Positions 44,184 to 54,431 of a DNA stretch of 64,000 bases are shown here, piece by piece. The position numbers and the translations under genes are program-made. Origin of the DNA: Alphaproteobacteria bacterium (lineage in GTDB: Bacteria; Pseudomonadota; Alphaproteobacteria; ATCC43930; CGMCC-115725); NCBI GenBank assembly GCA_030041335.1, contig JASHOB010000071.1, positions 1 through 64,000 on the forward strand, read 5' to 3'. A model generated the notes under the pieces. It searched no databases. It was not told the origin of the DNA and saw only the letters and a list, made by a program, of their open reading frames with translations. Within the stretch, counting starts at the first letter, position 1, and every line of letters starts with the position of its first letter.

Positions 44184-44217
44184 CTCGGGGTTGACGCGAC
44201 TCGGGGGTGCATACTAT
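44184..44217 (+). promoter_or_regulatory. Probable carA promoter flanked by direct repeats
   Basis: TTGACG at 44191-44196 and TACTAT at 44212-44217 are 15 bp apart. The word CTCGGGG occurs at 44184-44190 and again at 44200-44206, one copy abutting the -35 box and one in the spacer, so a bound protein would block polymerase. In enteric bacteria carAB is repressed by arginine and pyrimidines; here the regulator is unknown. Confidence 0.4.
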
Positions 44218-44325
44218 GTGAAAGGTCTAGCCGCGCAAAACGGTTGCCAACGCGCCAGGATCGTCCTTCGGGCGCGGTTTTTGGCGCGCGGCGCCGCTCA
44301 ATTGACCCAAGGTTCGTCGCTCCCA

Positions 44326-45480
44326 ATGACACTGATGCCCTCGCGCCCGACTGCGGCCCTTGTCCTCGATGACGGCCGCGTCTTTTGGGGGCACGGGATC
44401 GGCGTCGAGGGCGTGCGCGTCGGCGAAGTGTGCTTCAACACCAGCATGACGGGCTATCAGGAGATCATGACCGATCCGTCCTATGCCGGTCAGATCGTCA
44501 CTTTTACCTTTCCTCATATCGGCAATGTCGGTGCCAATCGCGATGATATCGAGACCTCGACCTCGGCGGCACTCGGCCTGGTGGTGAGCGCCGACATCAC
44601 CGAGCCCTCGAACTGGCGCGCGGTTCAGCATTTCGGCGCCTGGCTTAAATCCTACAATCTGGTCGGCATCACCGGCATCGACACGCGGGCGCTAACCCGG
44701 TCCATCCGCGACCATGGCGCGCCCAGGGGTGCCCTGTGTCATGCCGCCGACGGCCGGCTCGACATCGACGCGCTCGGCGACGCGGCGCGCGCCTGGCCGG
44801 GGCTCGAGGGCATGGATCTGGCGAAGGAGGTGACGTGCCGGCAGAGCTATGGCTGGGACCAGACCGGATGGCGATGGGGCAAGGGCTACGGCACGCTCGA
44901 CCAACCGAAATACCGGGTCGTTGCCGTCGATTACGGTGCCAAGCGCAATATTCTGCGCATGCTGGCAACCGCCGGGTGCCAGATCACCGTGGTGCCGGCC
45001 GATGCCAGTGCGGCTGAGATCCGGCGACATGAACCGGACGGGATTTTTCTCTCGAACGGCCCGGGGGATCCTGCGGCGACCGGCGCATACGCGGTCCCCG
45101 TGCTGCAGGAGCTGATCGCGAGCAACAGGCCGATCTTCGGCATCTGCCTCGGGCATCAATTACTGGCGCTGGCGTTGGGCGGCAAAACCCGCAAGATGGA
45201 TATCGGGCATCGCGGCGCCAATCATCCGGTGAAGGACCTCGCCACCGGCAAGGTTGAGATCACCAGCCAGAACCACGGCTTTGTCGTGCTCTCAGAAACA
45301 TTGCCGGCGAACGCGGCCGCGACTCACATCTCGCTGTTCGACGGCTCGAACGAGGGCCTGCGGCTCACCGACCGGCCGGTGTTCTCGGTGCAATATCACC
45401 CCGAAGCGAGCCCGGGCCCTCAGGACAGTCACTACCTTTTCGGCCGCTTCATCGACCTGATGAAGGAGCGCCGGCGTTGA
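44326..45480 (+). CDS. carA: Carbamoyl-phosphate synthase, small (glutaminase) subunit
   Basis: A 384-residue subunit that hydrolyses glutamine and passes ammonia to CarB for carbamoyl phosphate, needed in arginine and pyrimidine synthesis. The N-terminal domain has GYQEIMTDPSYAGQIV and GITGIDTRALTRSIRDHG; the class I amidotransferase part has the nucleophile Cys in FGICLGHQ and the His-Glu pair in QYHPEASPGP. ATG at 44326 gives the family's usual start (MTLMPSRPTAALVLDDG); a longer frame extends upstream into non-coding sequence. carB follows after 128 bp. Confidence 0.95.
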   Translation: MTLMPSRPTAALVLDDGRVFWGHGIGVEGVRVGEVCFNTSMTGYQEIMTDPSYAGQIVTFTFPHIGNVGANRDDIETSTSAALGLVVSADITEPSNWRAVQHFGAWLKSYNLVGITGIDTRALTRSIRDHGAPRGALCHAADGRLDIDALGDAARAWPGLEGMDLAKEVTCRQSYGWDQTGWRWGKGYGTLDQPKYRVVAVDYGAKRNILRMLATAGCQITVVPADASAAEIRRHEPDGIFLSNGPGDPAATGAYAVPVLQELIASNRPIFGICLGHQLLALALGGKTRKMDIGHRGANHPVKDLATGKVEITSQNHGFVVLSETLPANAAATHISLFDGSNEGLRLTDRPVFSVQYHPEASPGPQDSHYLFGRFIDLMKERRR

Positions 45481-45608
45481 CGGCTCTCGGCGTGCGATCT
45501 TGCCGGCGTCCCGGTTGCGCAAAGGGGGCTCGCGTCGCGGTCCACAACCCGGTCGCAAAGACGCCGCAACCGGTCGTGCACCTGCCCGATCCGGGGGCTC
45601 GGCGCTAG

Positions 45609-48600
45609 ATGCCGAAGCGCACGGATATCCGCTCGGTTCTGATCATTGGCGCCGGGCCGATCGTCATCGGCCAAGCGTGCGAGTTTGACTATTCCGGTGC
45701 CCAAGCCTGCAAGGCGCTGCGCGAAGAGGGCTATCGCGTCGTCTTGGTCAATTCCAATCCAGCCACGATCATGACGGATCCGGAGATGGCGGACGCTACC
45801 TATGTCGAGCCGATCACGCCGGAATTCGTCGAGCGCATCATCGCCAAGGAGAAGCCGGAGGCGCTGCTGCCGACCATGGGCGGGCAAACGGCGCTCAACA
45901 CCGCGATGGCGCTCGCCCGATCAGGGGCGCTGGCGCGCCACGGTGTCGAGCTGATCGGCGCCAGCGAAAACGCCATCGCCACGGCCGAGGACCGCCTGCG
46001 GTTCCGCGAGGCGATGGATCGCATCGGCTTGCAATCGCCAAGGAGCAGACTGGTGCGCAGCCTCGCCGAGGCGCGCGAGGCCTTGGTAGAGGTGGGGTTG
46101 CCGGCGGTGGTGCGTCCGTCCTTCACGCTCGGCGGCACCGGCGGCGGCATTGCCTATAACGGCAAGGAATTCGAGGACATTGTCGAGAACGGCCTGCGCG
46201 CCTCACCGAGCCACGAGGCGCTGATCGAAGAATCGGTGCTCGGCTGGAAGGAATTCGAGATGGAGGTGGTACGCGACCGCCTCGACAATTGCATCATCAT
46301 CTGCTCGATCGAGAATGTCGATCCGATGGGCGTGCATACCGGCGATTCGGTCACGGTCGCGCCGGCGCTGACGCTGACCGACAAGGAATATCAGTTGATG
46401 CGCAACGCCTCGATTGCCGTGCTGCGCGAGATCGGGGTCGATACCGGCGGCTCCAACGTCCAGTTCGCGGTCAACCCAGAGGACGGCCGGCTGGTCATCA
46501 TCGAAATGAACCCGCGGGTATCGCGGTCTTCGGCATTGGCGTCGAAAGCGACCGGCTTTCCGATCGCCAAGGTCGCGGCCAAACTCGCTGTCGGCTACAC
46601 GCTCGACGAGCTCAAGAACGAGATCACGCAAGTAACGCCCGCCTCGTTCGAGCCGACCATCGACTATATCGTCACCAAAATGCCGCGCTTCGCCTTCGAG
46701 AAATTTCCCGGTGCGGAGCCGTTGCTGACCACGTCGATGAAGTCGGTCGGCGAGGCGATGGCGATCGGCCGCAGCTTCGCCGAGTCGGTCCAGAAGGCGC
46801 TGCGCTCGATGGAGACCGGGCTCACCGGTTTCAACGAGATCGAAATCCCCGGGGCCGCCTCGGGCGACAAGAATGCGATTCGCGCGGCGCTCGCCCTGCC
46901 GTCGCCCGACCGCCTGCTCACCATCGCCCAAGCCGTTCGCCACGGCTTCACCACGGCGGAAATCCACGCCGCCTGCCGCTACGATCCCTGGTTCCTCGAC
47001 GCCATCGCCGACATCGTTGCCGTCGAGGACGAGGTTAGGAGCAACGGCCTGCCCGGTGACGCCGCGGGCCTGTCGCGCTTGAAGCGGATGGGCTTTTCCG
47101 ATGCACGGCTCGCCGAACTCGCTGGCCTGAGCGAGGCGGCGGTGGCGTCCGAGCGCGCCCGCGCCAAGGTTCATCCAGCCTATAAGCGCATCGACACCTG
47201 CGCCGCGGAGTTTCCGGCGCTGACCCCCTATTTCTATTCGACTTATGTGAGCGAATGCGAGGCGGAACCGACGGCGCGCGACAAGGTTATCATTCTCGGC
47301 GGCGGACCCAATCGCATCGGCCAGGGCATCGAGTTCGACTATTGCTGCGTCCACGCCGCCTATGCGCTGAAGGAGGCCGGCATCGAGACCATTATGGTCA
47401 ATTGCAATCCGGAAACGGTCTCGACCGACTACGATACGTCGGACCGGCTCTATTTCGAGCCGCTATCGGCCGAAGACGTGATCGAGATCGTGCGCGTCGA
47501 GCAAATGAACGGCCGTGTGCTCGGTGTCATCGTGCAGCTCGGCGGGCAGACGCCGTTGAAACTGGCAGCGGCGCTGGAAACGGCGAACATTCCGATCCTC
47601 GGCACCTCGCCGGACGCGATCGATCTCGCCGAAGACCGCAAGCGGTTCCAGCAATTGCTGGCGCGTCTTGGCCTGAAGCAGCCGGAAAACGGCATCGCCA
47701 CGTCGCTCGACCAAGCCGTCGCGGTCGCCGAGCGCATCGGCTATCCCGTCGTGATCCGGCCGTCCTACGTGCTGGGCGGCCGTGCCATGGAAATCGTCCA
47801 CGAGCCGGACGGGCTGGCGCGCTATATGACACACGCCGTCAAGGCGTCGGGCAAAAATCCGGTGCTGATCGACCGCTACCTCGACGACGCGATCGAGGTC
47901 GATGTCGATGCGCTCGCCGATGGCGAGACCGTGCATATTGCCGGCATCATGGAACACATCGAAGAGGCGGGAATTCATTCCGGCGACAGCGCCTGCTCGC
48001 TGCCGCCTTATTCGCTGTCGCCGGCGGTAATCCGCGACATTGAGTGTCAGACCAGTGCTTTGGCAAAGGCTTTGCACGTCATCGGGCTGATGAACGTCCA
48101 ATATGCGGTAAAGGACGCCTTGGTCTATGTGCTTGAAGTCAATCCGCGCGCTTCGCGCACCGTGCCCTTCGTCGCCAAGGCCACCGGCATTCCGATTGCC
48201 AAGGTTGCGGCCCGCGTGATGGCCGGCGAGAAGCTCAAGGCCTTCGCCCTTGCCCGCAGCGGCAAGCAGCGCGTCGCGGTCAAGGAGGCGGTCTTTCCGT
48301 TCGCGCGCTTTCCCGGCGTCGATCTCATCCTCGGCCCGGAGATGAAATCAACCGGCGAGGTGATGGGGCTCGACGGCGATTTCGGCCGCGCCTTTGCCAA
48401 GTCCCAACTGGGAAGCGGCACCGTGCTGCCGCTTCAGGGCACGGTCTTTGTCTCGGTGCGCAACAAGGACAAGCCCGCGATGGTGGCCCCATGCCGGCGA
48501 TTGCTGGAATTCGGCTTTAAGATGTTGGCGACGCGCGGCACCGCCGACTATCTGCGCGGTGCCGGAATCGAAGTCGAGACCGTCAACAAGGTGCTCGAAG

Positions 48601-48851
48601 GACGCCCGCATATCGTCGACCGCATGCTCTCCGGCGGTGTACAGCTGGTCTTCAATACTACTGAAGGTGCCCAGGCCAAGACCGACAGTTTCAGCCTGCG
48701 GCGCACCGCATTGATTGTCGGCATACCCTATTATACAACTATCGCGGGTAGCCGCGCGGCGGTGCAGGCGATCGGCGCGCTGCGCAGCGCCAACCTTGAA
48801 GTCGCCTCATTGCAATCCTATTTTGAAGCTTCTCCCACGGCAGCGGTGTAG
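45609..48851 (+). CDS. carB: Carbamoyl-phosphate synthase, large subunit
   Basis: A 1080-residue synthase with two homologous ATP-grasp halves: [20 protein letters not shown] opens the first (with [14 protein letters not shown]) and [20 protein letters not shown] opens the second (with [12 protein letters not shown]). The last part ([38 protein letters not shown]) is the MGS-like allosteric domain that binds effectors. Full length and intact. The 128 bp between carA and carB hold no gene; the two are probably one transcript. Confidence 0.97.
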   Translation: MPKRTDIRSVLIIGAGPIVIGQACEFDYSGAQACKALREEGYRVVLVNSNPATIMTDPEMADATYVEPITPEFVERIIAKEKPEALLPTMGGQTALNTAMALARSGALARHGVELIGASENAIATAEDRLRFREAMDRIGLQSPRSRLVRSLAEAREALVEVGLPAVVRPSFTLGGTGGGIAYNGKEFEDIVENGLRASPSHEALIEESVLGWKEFEMEVVRDRLDNCIIICSIENVDPMGVHTGDSVTVAPALTLTDKEYQLMRNASIAVLREIGVDTGGSNVQFAVNPEDGRLVIIEMNPRVSRSSALASKATGFPIAKVAAKLAVGYTLDELKNEITQVTPASFEPTIDYIVTKMPRFAFEKFPGAEPLLTTSMKSVGEAMAIGRSFAESVQKALRSMETGLTGFNEIEIPGAASGDKNAIRAALALPSPDRLLTIAQAVRHGFTTAEIHAACRYDPWFLDAIADIVAVEDEVRSNGLPGDAAGLSRLKRMGFSDARLAELAGLSEAAVASERARAKVHPAYKRIDTCAAEFPALTPYFYSTYVSECEAEPTARDKVIILGGGPNRIGQGIEFDYCCVHAAYALKEAGIETIMVNCNPETVSTDYDTSDRLYFEPLSAEDVIEIVRVEQMNGRVLGVIVQLGGQTPLKLAAALETANIPILGTSPDAIDLAEDRKRFQQLLARLGLKQPENGIATSLDQAVAVAERIGYPVVIRPSYVLGGRAMEIVHEPDGLARYMTHAVKASGKNPVLIDRYLDDAIEVDVDALADGETVHIAGIMEHIEEAGIHSGDSACSLPPYSLSPAVIRDIECQTSALAKALHVIGLMNVQYAVKDALVYVLEVNPRASRTVPFVAKATGIPIAKVAARVMAGEKLKAFALARSGKQRVAVKEAVFPFARFPGVDLILGPEMKSTGEVMGLDGDFGRAFAKSQLGSGTVLPLQGTVFVSVRNKDKPAMVAPCRRLLEFGFKMLATRGTADYLRGAGIEVETVNKVLEGRPHIVDRMLSGGVQLVFNTTEGAQAKTDSFSLRRTALIVGIPYYTTIAGSRAAVQAIGALRSANLEVASLQSYFEASPTAAV

Positions 48852-48920
48852 TAGTCTTGGTTAATTCGCGCCAAATCGTGGGCGAGTTCCGGGTGGAAGC
48901 CCGTCCGGTAATCATTCATC

Positions 48921-48926
48921 TATAAT
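48921..48926 (+). promoter_or_regulatory. Possible -10 element of greA
   Basis: A perfect TATAAT lies 20 bp before the greA ATG, inside an AT-rich patch (ATTCATCTATAATATC). No good -35 box is found 16-18 bp upstream, so the promoter may be weak or rely on an activator, or the match may be chance. Confidence 0.35.
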
Positions 48927-48946
48927 ATCGGGGACGAGTTTTCCTC

Positions 48947-49420
48947 ATGTCAAAGATTCCAATGACCGCCGCCGGTTACAACCGGCTCCAAGATGAATTG
49001 CGGAGGCTCAAGGCGACCGACCGGCCGGCCGTGATCCGCGCCCTCGCCGAGGCGCGCGACCATGGCGATATATCGGAAAATGCTGAGTATCACGCCGCGC
49101 GCGAGCGCCAGAGCTTCATCGAGGGCCGCTTGGCCGAGCTCGAGGACAAGATCGCCCGTGCCGAAGTGATCGATGTTTCCAAGCTGTCCGGCAAACAGGT
49201 GAAGTTCGGGGCGACGGTCACGCTCGAAGATGAGGAAAGCGAAGAGAAGGCGGTCTATCAGATCGTCGGTGAAGATGAGGCCGATGTCAGCAAGGGCCGG
49301 CTCTCGGTGACGTCGCCGCTGGCGCGGGCGCTGATCGGCAAAGGCGTCGGCGAAAGCGTCGAAGTGTCGACGCCGCGCGGCGCTCGTTCCTACGAAGTGG
49401 TACGGGTCGCGTTTAAGTAA
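48947..49420 (+). CDS. greA: Transcription elongation factor GreA
   Basis: A 157-residue elongation factor that rescues backtracked RNA polymerase by stimulating transcript cleavage. The N-terminal coiled coil has the tip motif [20 protein letters not shown] with the acidic pair that enters the secondary channel, and the C-terminal FKBP-like domain ends [10 protein letters not shown]. Standard length. It follows carB, the usual order in alphaproteobacteria. Confidence 0.96.
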   Translation: MSKIPMTAAGYNRLQDELRRLKATDRPAVIRALAEARDHGDISENAEYHAARERQSFIEGRLAELEDKIARAEVIDVSKLSGKQVKFGATVTLEDEESEEKAVYQIVGEDEADVSKGRLSVTSPLARALIGKGVGESVEVSTPRGARSYEVVRVAFK

Positions 49421-49435
49421 CGCGCTCCCCTGCCC

Positions 49436-50410
49436 CTATACCACAAACACGGTCGAGCCGGTGGTCTTGCGGCTCTCGAGATCGGCATGCGCCTTGGCGG
49501 CGTCTTTGAGCGGATAGGTCTGGTTGACGACGATCTTCACCTTGCCCGCCAAAACCACCTCGAACAAGTTCTTGGCCATCGCCAAGAGGTCCTCGCGCTT
49601 GGCGCCGTAGGTCGCCAGCGTCGGGCGCTGGACATAGAGTGAACCCTTGGCGGCGAGGATGCCGAGATCGAAGGGTGGAATCTTGCCCGAGGACTGGCCA
49701 AAGCTGATCAGGAACCCGTGTGGCCGGATGCAGTCCAGCGACTTCATGACCGTGTCCTTGCCGACGCCGTCATAGACCGCCGCGCATTTGGCGCCCTGGG
49801 TGATTTCACCGACCCGGGCGACGAAATCCTCTTTGGTGTAGTCGATGACATGGTCATAGCCGTGGTCGCGGGCGAGCCGGACCTTGGCGGCGCCGCCGGC
49901 GGTGCCGATCACGGTGGCGCCCTTGGCTTTGGCCCATTGTCCGAAGATCAGGCCGACGCCGCCGGCCGCGGCCTGGCACAACACCGTGTCGCCCGCCTTG
50001 ATGGCGAAGCTGCGGTTGACCAGGTATTCGGTGGTGAGGCCCTTCAGCATCATGGCCGCCGCGGTCTGGTCGGAAATCCCGTCGGGAATCTTGACGAGAC
50101 GAGCGGCCGGAATGAGGCGCGCTTCGGAGTAGGCGCCGAGCGGCGCAGCGCCGTAGGCGACGCGGTCGCCCACTTTAAGATCGACGGCGCCGGGTCCGAC
50201 CTCCTCGACGACCCCCGCGGCTTCACCTCCGAGAGGGCTCGGCATTGGCATCGGATAAAGCCCGCTGCGCTGGTAGGTATCGACGAAATTGAGGCCGACG
50301 GCGGTGTGGCGGATGCGGACCTCGCCCTCGCCGGGCTTGCCGAGTGACACCTCTTCCCAGCGCAACACGCTCGGCCCACCGGTCTCGTGGAAACGAATGA
50401 CATGAACCAT
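49436..50410 (-). CDS. NADPH:quinone oxidoreductase, zinc-independent MDR family
   Basis: A 324-residue medium-chain reductase of the QOR type. GLNFVDTYQRSGLYPMPMPS and LGGEAAGVVEEVG form the N-terminal domain; LCQAAAGGVGLIFGQWAKAK is the NADPH Rossmann motif; the catalytic zinc ligands of alcohol dehydrogenases are absent. It reduces quinones or alkenals. The start codon follows CTAAAGGAGGTCGCAC, a strong ribosome-binding site. It lies 12 bp after the dienelactone hydrolase gene, in the same direction. Confidence 0.92.
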   Translation of the reverse strand: MVHVIRFHETGGPSVLRWEEVSLGKPGEGEVRIRHTAVGLNFVDTYQRSGLYPMPMPSPLGGEAAGVVEEVGPGAVDLKVGDRVAYGAAPLGAYSEARLIPAARLVKIPDGISDQTAAAMMLKGLTTEYLVNRSFAIKAGDTVLCQAAAGGVGLIFGQWAKAKGATVIGTAGGAAKVRLARDHGYDHVIDYTKEDFVARVGEITQGAKCAAVYDGVGKDTVMKSLDCIRPHGFLISFGQSSGKIPPFDLGILAAKGSLYVQRPTLATYGAKREDLLAMAKNLFEVVLAGKVKIVVNQTYPLKDAAKAHADLESRKTTGSTVFVV

Positions 50411-50422
50411 GTGCGACCTCCT

Positions 50423-51112
50423 TTAGGCGAGATGCTGCTTGAAAAAGGCGGCGGTCCGGTCGTTGGCAAGCGTCGCCGCGGCCTGGTCGAAATGCTCGCC
50501 GCCGTCGCGAGCGAAAGCATGATCCTGGTTCGGGTAGGTTTCTAACGTGACGTGGCGATTGCCTTTGAGCCCTTCTCGCATTCTCGCCTGAACGGGCGGC
50601 GGCACGAACCCGTCCTTTTCGGCGATGTGAAGCATCAGCGGCTTCTTGATGTTGCCAGCCTCGCCGAGCAAGGCATCGATCATCACGCCGTAATAACCGA
50701 CCGATGCGTCGATAGTGGTGCGGGTCGCCGTCATATAAGCCAGCCGTCCGCCGAGGCAATAGCCGACAGCGCCAACCTTGCCGGTACACGCCGGGTTGGC
50801 CCGCAGCGCGTCGATGGTCGCTGCAATGTCCGCTACCGCGCGATCCTGATCGAGCTTCTGCATCAGCCCGAGCGCCTTCTGAAAATCTTCGCCCTTGTCG
50901 GTAAGCTCGATGCCGGGCGCGATGCGCCAGAATAGATCGGGCGCCATGGCGACATAGCCCGCCGCCGCACAGCGGTCGGCGACCTGACGGATCCACGGAT
51001 TGACGCCGAAGATCTCTTGAATCACGACGATGCCAGGCCCCTTCCCCGCGGGCGTGGCGAGATAGGCCGAAAAATGGCCGCCATCCTTAGCGCGAACAGT
51101 TACATCCGGCAT
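50423..51112 (-). CDS. Dienelactone hydrolase family protein
   Basis: A 229-residue alpha/beta hydrolase with the dienelactone hydrolase plan. Cys119 in GYCLGGRLAY is the nucleophile, Glu33 in IQEIFGVNPW is the residue that activates it, and the Asp and His lie in AEKDGFVPPP and NQDHAFARDG. Members hydrolyse dienelactone in chlorocatechol breakdown or act on other lactones and esters; the substrate is not known here. Probably transcribed with the quinone oxidoreductase gene. Confidence 0.9.
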   Translation of the reverse strand: MPDVTVRAKDGGHFSAYLATPAGKGPGIVVIQEIFGVNPWIRQVADRCAAAGYVAMAPDLFWRIAPGIELTDKGEDFQKALGLMQKLDQDRAVADIAATIDALRANPACTGKVGAVGYCLGGRLAYMTATRTTIDASVGYYGVMIDALLGEAGNIKKPLMLHIAEKDGFVPPPVQARMREGLKGNRHVTLETYPNQDHAFARDGGEHFDQAAATLANDRTAAFFKQHLA

Positions 51113-51407
51113 TGCGCCCTCCCTTGATGCTGTGGCAGTGGGGCGAGATTAGCGAGCCGGGCATTGGCGGGGCAAGCCATACTCCCGGCATGGCGCGGTG
51201 GCGCCGAGCGCGTGGCTTGCGTGCGACCGATGCGCGAACCGGCGAAGGTCGCCGCCCGCTGGCATTGGGGCATCGCGCCACGACCACCCCTGAGCTTGGG
51301 CGCGGCAATGTCTCGGCATTGGATCGCGGCGATCGACCCGTCGTGACCCGGGGCTTTGCGCCCTTTGTGGCCTGTCCGCGAGAGGCCCGGCGCGCGCCCC
51401 AGCCACA

Positions 51408-52709
51408 TCAGTCGTTTGCAACGATTGCCTCGCAGCCGAGGGCCAGCGACAAGAGCGCATCGTCGCGGCCCGGCGTTGCCGAGAGCAGCAGTGCCGTCGG
51501 CATGCCCGCGGTGTCGCCGCCGTTCGGCAGGGACACGCCGCACCAATCGAGGAAATTGCCGGGCGATGTGTTGCGCAGCATCCGCGCGTTGGCGGCAAAG
51601 AACCGCTCGTCGTCATTCTCCAACGCTGCGATCGGCGGTGCCACGATCGGCGTGGTCGGAAAGGCGATGAAGCATTGGGCGAAGCGCGCCGCGGTTTCAG
51701 CAATGAGCTGCCGACGGGCAAACGTGACCGCGAGATAGTCGGCCAAGGTGATACCGGCACCCGCCCGCAACCGCACGACCACGCGGCGATCGACGTGCGC
51801 GATTTCGTCGCTCTGGAGCAGCGCCTCATGGATCGCATAGGCCTCGGCGGCAATGATCGCGCCGCGCTTGTCGCCGAGCCGCGCAATCGCGTCGAAGGCC
51901 GGCAGCACGCCGCGTTCAACCACCGCGCCGGCGCGCGCCAGTCGCTCGATGGCGATATCGAAATTGGCCAGCACGGCCGGCTCGCAATCGCCAAGAACGA
52001 GATTGGTCGGGACGAAGATCCGCACCCGTTTCGGCGGTTGTGGCGTCGGTTGTACCGGCTTCGCCCGCCGCAGCGCCGCGTCGACCAAGACCGCGTCGGC
52101 GACCGAGCGGCTCAAGACGCCGAGTGAATCGAGGGTCGGCGACAGCGGAAACACGCCCGCCATGAGGTAGCGCCCGGTCGTTGCCTTGTACCCGACCACG
52201 CCGTTCAGCGCTGCGGGGACGCGCACCGATCCCCCGGTATCGGTGCCGATCGCGACCGGGACGAGGCCGCGCGCCACGGCCACGGCGGATCCGGAGGAAG
52301 AGCCGCCCGGCACCCGGGGTTCGGCGCCGTAGGGGTTGCGCGGCGTGCCGAAATGCGGATTAAGGCCGATCCCGGAATAGGCAAATTCGGTCATGTTGGT
52401 GTGACCGATGCAAACCATGCCGGCGGCGGCGAGATTGGCGACCACCGCGGCGTCTTGTCCTGCCGGCGGGCCGCCTGCTCGCAGCTTCGATCCCGCCGTG
52501 GTCGGCAATCCCCGAACATCGAACAGGTCTTTCCACGCGACCGGTACGCCGTCGAGCGAGCCGAGGGATTGCTGCGCACCCAAGCGACCGGCAGCCGCCC
52601 GCGCCTCCGCCATGGCGCGGTCGCGGGTGATCGCGGTGAAGATGGCAGGATCGTCACAAGCATCGATCCCCGCCAACGTTTCCTCGGCAACGCTCACCGG
52701 ATCGGCCAT
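51408..52709 (-). CDS. Amidase signature family enzyme
   Basis: A 433-residue amidase. The Ser-cisSer-Lys triad is Lys60 in VAWKDLFDV, the cis-Ser in VPGGSSSGSAVA (about residue 137) and the nucleophile Ser161 in GTDTGGSVRVPAA. Overall it is closest in layout to AtzE/AtzF-like and other small amidases, and could equally hydrolyse amides of plant or xenobiotic origin. GatA is unlikely since no GatC or GatB is adjacent. The start codon lies 4 bp after the stop of the GMC oxidoreductase gene. About 295 bp without a recognised gene follow before the dienelactone hydrolase gene. Confidence 0.9.
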   Translation of the reverse strand: MADPVSVAEETLAGIDACDDPAIFTAITRDRAMAEARAAAGRLGAQQSLGSLDGVPVAWKDLFDVRGLPTTAGSKLRAGGPPAGQDAAVVANLAAAGMVCIGHTNMTEFAYSGIGLNPHFGTPRNPYGAEPRVPGGSSSGSAVAVARGLVPVAIGTDTGGSVRVPAALNGVVGYKATTGRYLMAGVFPLSPTLDSLGVLSRSVADAVLVDAALRRAKPVQPTPQPPKRVRIFVPTNLVLGDCEPAVLANFDIAIERLARAGAVVERGVLPAFDAIARLGDKRGAIIAAEAYAIHEALLQSDEIAHVDRRVVVRLRAGAGITLADYLAVTFARRQLIAETAARFAQCFIAFPTTPIVAPPIAALENDDERFFAANARMLRNTSPGNFLDWCGVSLPNGGDTAGMPTALLLSATPGRDDALLSLALGCEAIVAND

Positions 52710-52713
52710 GTCG

Positions 52714-54336
52714 CTACCCTTCTGCCGGTACCGGCGGCACGCGCCCGAGGATCATGTCGCTCGCCTTCTCCGCGATCATGATCGTTGGAGCATTGGTGTT
52801 GCCCCCGGTGATGGTCGGCATGATCGACGCATCGACCACACGCAGCCGGTCGACGCCGCGCACCTTGAGCTCGGGATCGACGACAGCATCGCCGGCGATA
52901 CCCATGCGGCAGGTGCCGACCGGATGAAATGCGGTGCGTACGTCGGAGCGGATGAAAGCGTCAAGCTGGGCATCGCTCTTGACTTGGTCGCCGGGCACGA
53001 CCTCGCGCTCGACCAGCTGCGCCAGATCGCTGTGCCGGACCAATTCGCGTGCCAGGTGGATGGCGGCGCGCAACGGCGCATAATCGCTCTTGGCGGCGAG
53101 CAGGTTGAAAGTGATGCGCGGCTTCGCCATCGGATCGGCCGAACGCAGCTTGACCCAGCCGCGGCTCGCCGGATGCAGGAGCACCGCACGCAACGACAGA
53201 TAATGTCCGTCGGGCTTGCGCCAGCCCGGGAACCAGAGACCGGCGAAAAGCCGCACCGGGCTGATGAGGAACTGCAGATCGGGTCGTTCGAGCCCTTCCC
53301 GCGAGCGCGCGAACAACATCGCGGTCACCGGCAAACCCGCGAGCGGCCCGGTGCCGCTTAACGCCCACTGGACCAGCGACCGCGCCACGCGATCGACCCG
53401 CAATTGGTTGACGAACGTGATCGGCGCGCGCAGCAGCACGTCGATTCCGGTCGAGGCATGGTCCTGGAGATTGCGCCCGACACCCGGCAAATCAACCACC
53501 GGCTTGATCCCCTGTGCCCGGAGCTCGTCGGCCGGACCGATGCCCGAAAGCATCAGCAAATGGGGTGAATTGATGGCGCCGGCGGATAAGATCACCTCGC
53601 GCGCTGCGCGCGCGAGGCTGCTGCGGCGAGCACGGATATATTCGACACCGGCGGCGCGGCCACCCTCCAGGGCCACGCGTACCGCGTGAGCGTTGGTTTC
53701 GACGGTGAGATTGGGCCGCTTCATCGCTTGCCGCAGAAAGGTCGCCGCGGTGCTGCCGCGCCGACCGGCAATGGTGGTGAAGTCGGGCACGCCGAAACCT
53801 TCGGGCTGCGAGCCATGGAAATCCTCGGTCTCGCGGTGGCCCGCCGCCACGGCCGCGTCGCGGATCAGATCGTAGAGTTTGTGCGTCTTGTCATGCCGCG
53901 ATACGGACAACGGTCCGGCACCACCATGATAGTCGCCCTCGCCGCGCCAATCGGTCTCGGCGCGCCGGTAGTAAGGCAGGATCTCATCATAGCTCCAGCC
54001 GGCATTGCCGAACTGACGCCATTGGTCGTAGTCGCGCGGATGGCCGCGCGAATACAGCATGCCGTTGATCGATGACGAGCCGCCGAGCAGCTTGCCGCGC
54101 GGCACCGGGATCGCGCGGCCCTCGAGATTCGGTTCCGGCTCGCCGTCATAGCCCCAGCCATAATGATGGCCGAACCACAATTTTGGTGCGTAGGCGGGAA
54201 TCTGGAGCGCCAGCGCGCGCGCCTCACCGCCGGCTTCGAGCAACAACACCCTGGTGTCGGGCTCGGCGCTCAATCGGTTAGCGAGGACGCATCCGGCCGA
54301 CCCGGCGCCGACGATGACATAATCGTAATCCCGCAT
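52714..54336 (-). CDS. GMC family FAD-dependent oxidoreductase (choline/alcohol dehydrogenase-like)
   Basis: A 540-residue flavoprotein. The FAD site is DYVIVGAGSAGCVLANRLS, and GGSSSINGMLYSRGHPRDYD and VILSAGAINSPHLLMLSGIG are the two GMC signatures. The active-site His is in RTAFHPVGTCRMG, with NTNAPTIMIAEKASDMI near the end. It oxidises primary alcohols and probably passes electrons to quinones or another carrier. No signal peptide or betaine-aldehyde dehydrogenase gene is nearby, so choline is not a strong guess. First of a two-gene operon with the amidase. Confidence 0.92.
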   Translation of the reverse strand: MRDYDYVIVGAGSAGCVLANRLSAEPDTRVLLLEAGGEARALALQIPAYAPKLWFGHHYGWGYDGEPEPNLEGRAIPVPRGKLLGGSSSINGMLYSRGHPRDYDQWRQFGNAGWSYDEILPYYRRAETDWRGEGDYHGGAGPLSVSRHDKTHKLYDLIRDAAVAAGHRETEDFHGSQPEGFGVPDFTTIAGRRGSTAATFLRQAMKRPNLTVETNAHAVRVALEGGRAAGVEYIRARRSSLARAAREVILSAGAINSPHLLMLSGIGPADELRAQGIKPVVDLPGVGRNLQDHASTGIDVLLRAPITFVNQLRVDRVARSLVQWALSGTGPLAGLPVTAMLFARSREGLERPDLQFLISPVRLFAGLWFPGWRKPDGHYLSLRAVLLHPASRGWVKLRSADPMAKPRITFNLLAAKSDYAPLRAAIHLARELVRHSDLAQLVEREVVPGDQVKSDAQLDAFIRSDVRTAFHPVGTCRMGIAGDAVVDPELKVRGVDRLRVVDASIMPTITGGNTNAPTIMIAEKASDMILGRVPPVPAEG

Positions 54337-54431
54337 CGACCGTCACGTTAACAGCCCAGAAAAGCGATTGTCACCTGCGGCCGTGATTCATAATATCTTT
54401 CCAAACATCGCCGGAAACATCAGGAAACTCG

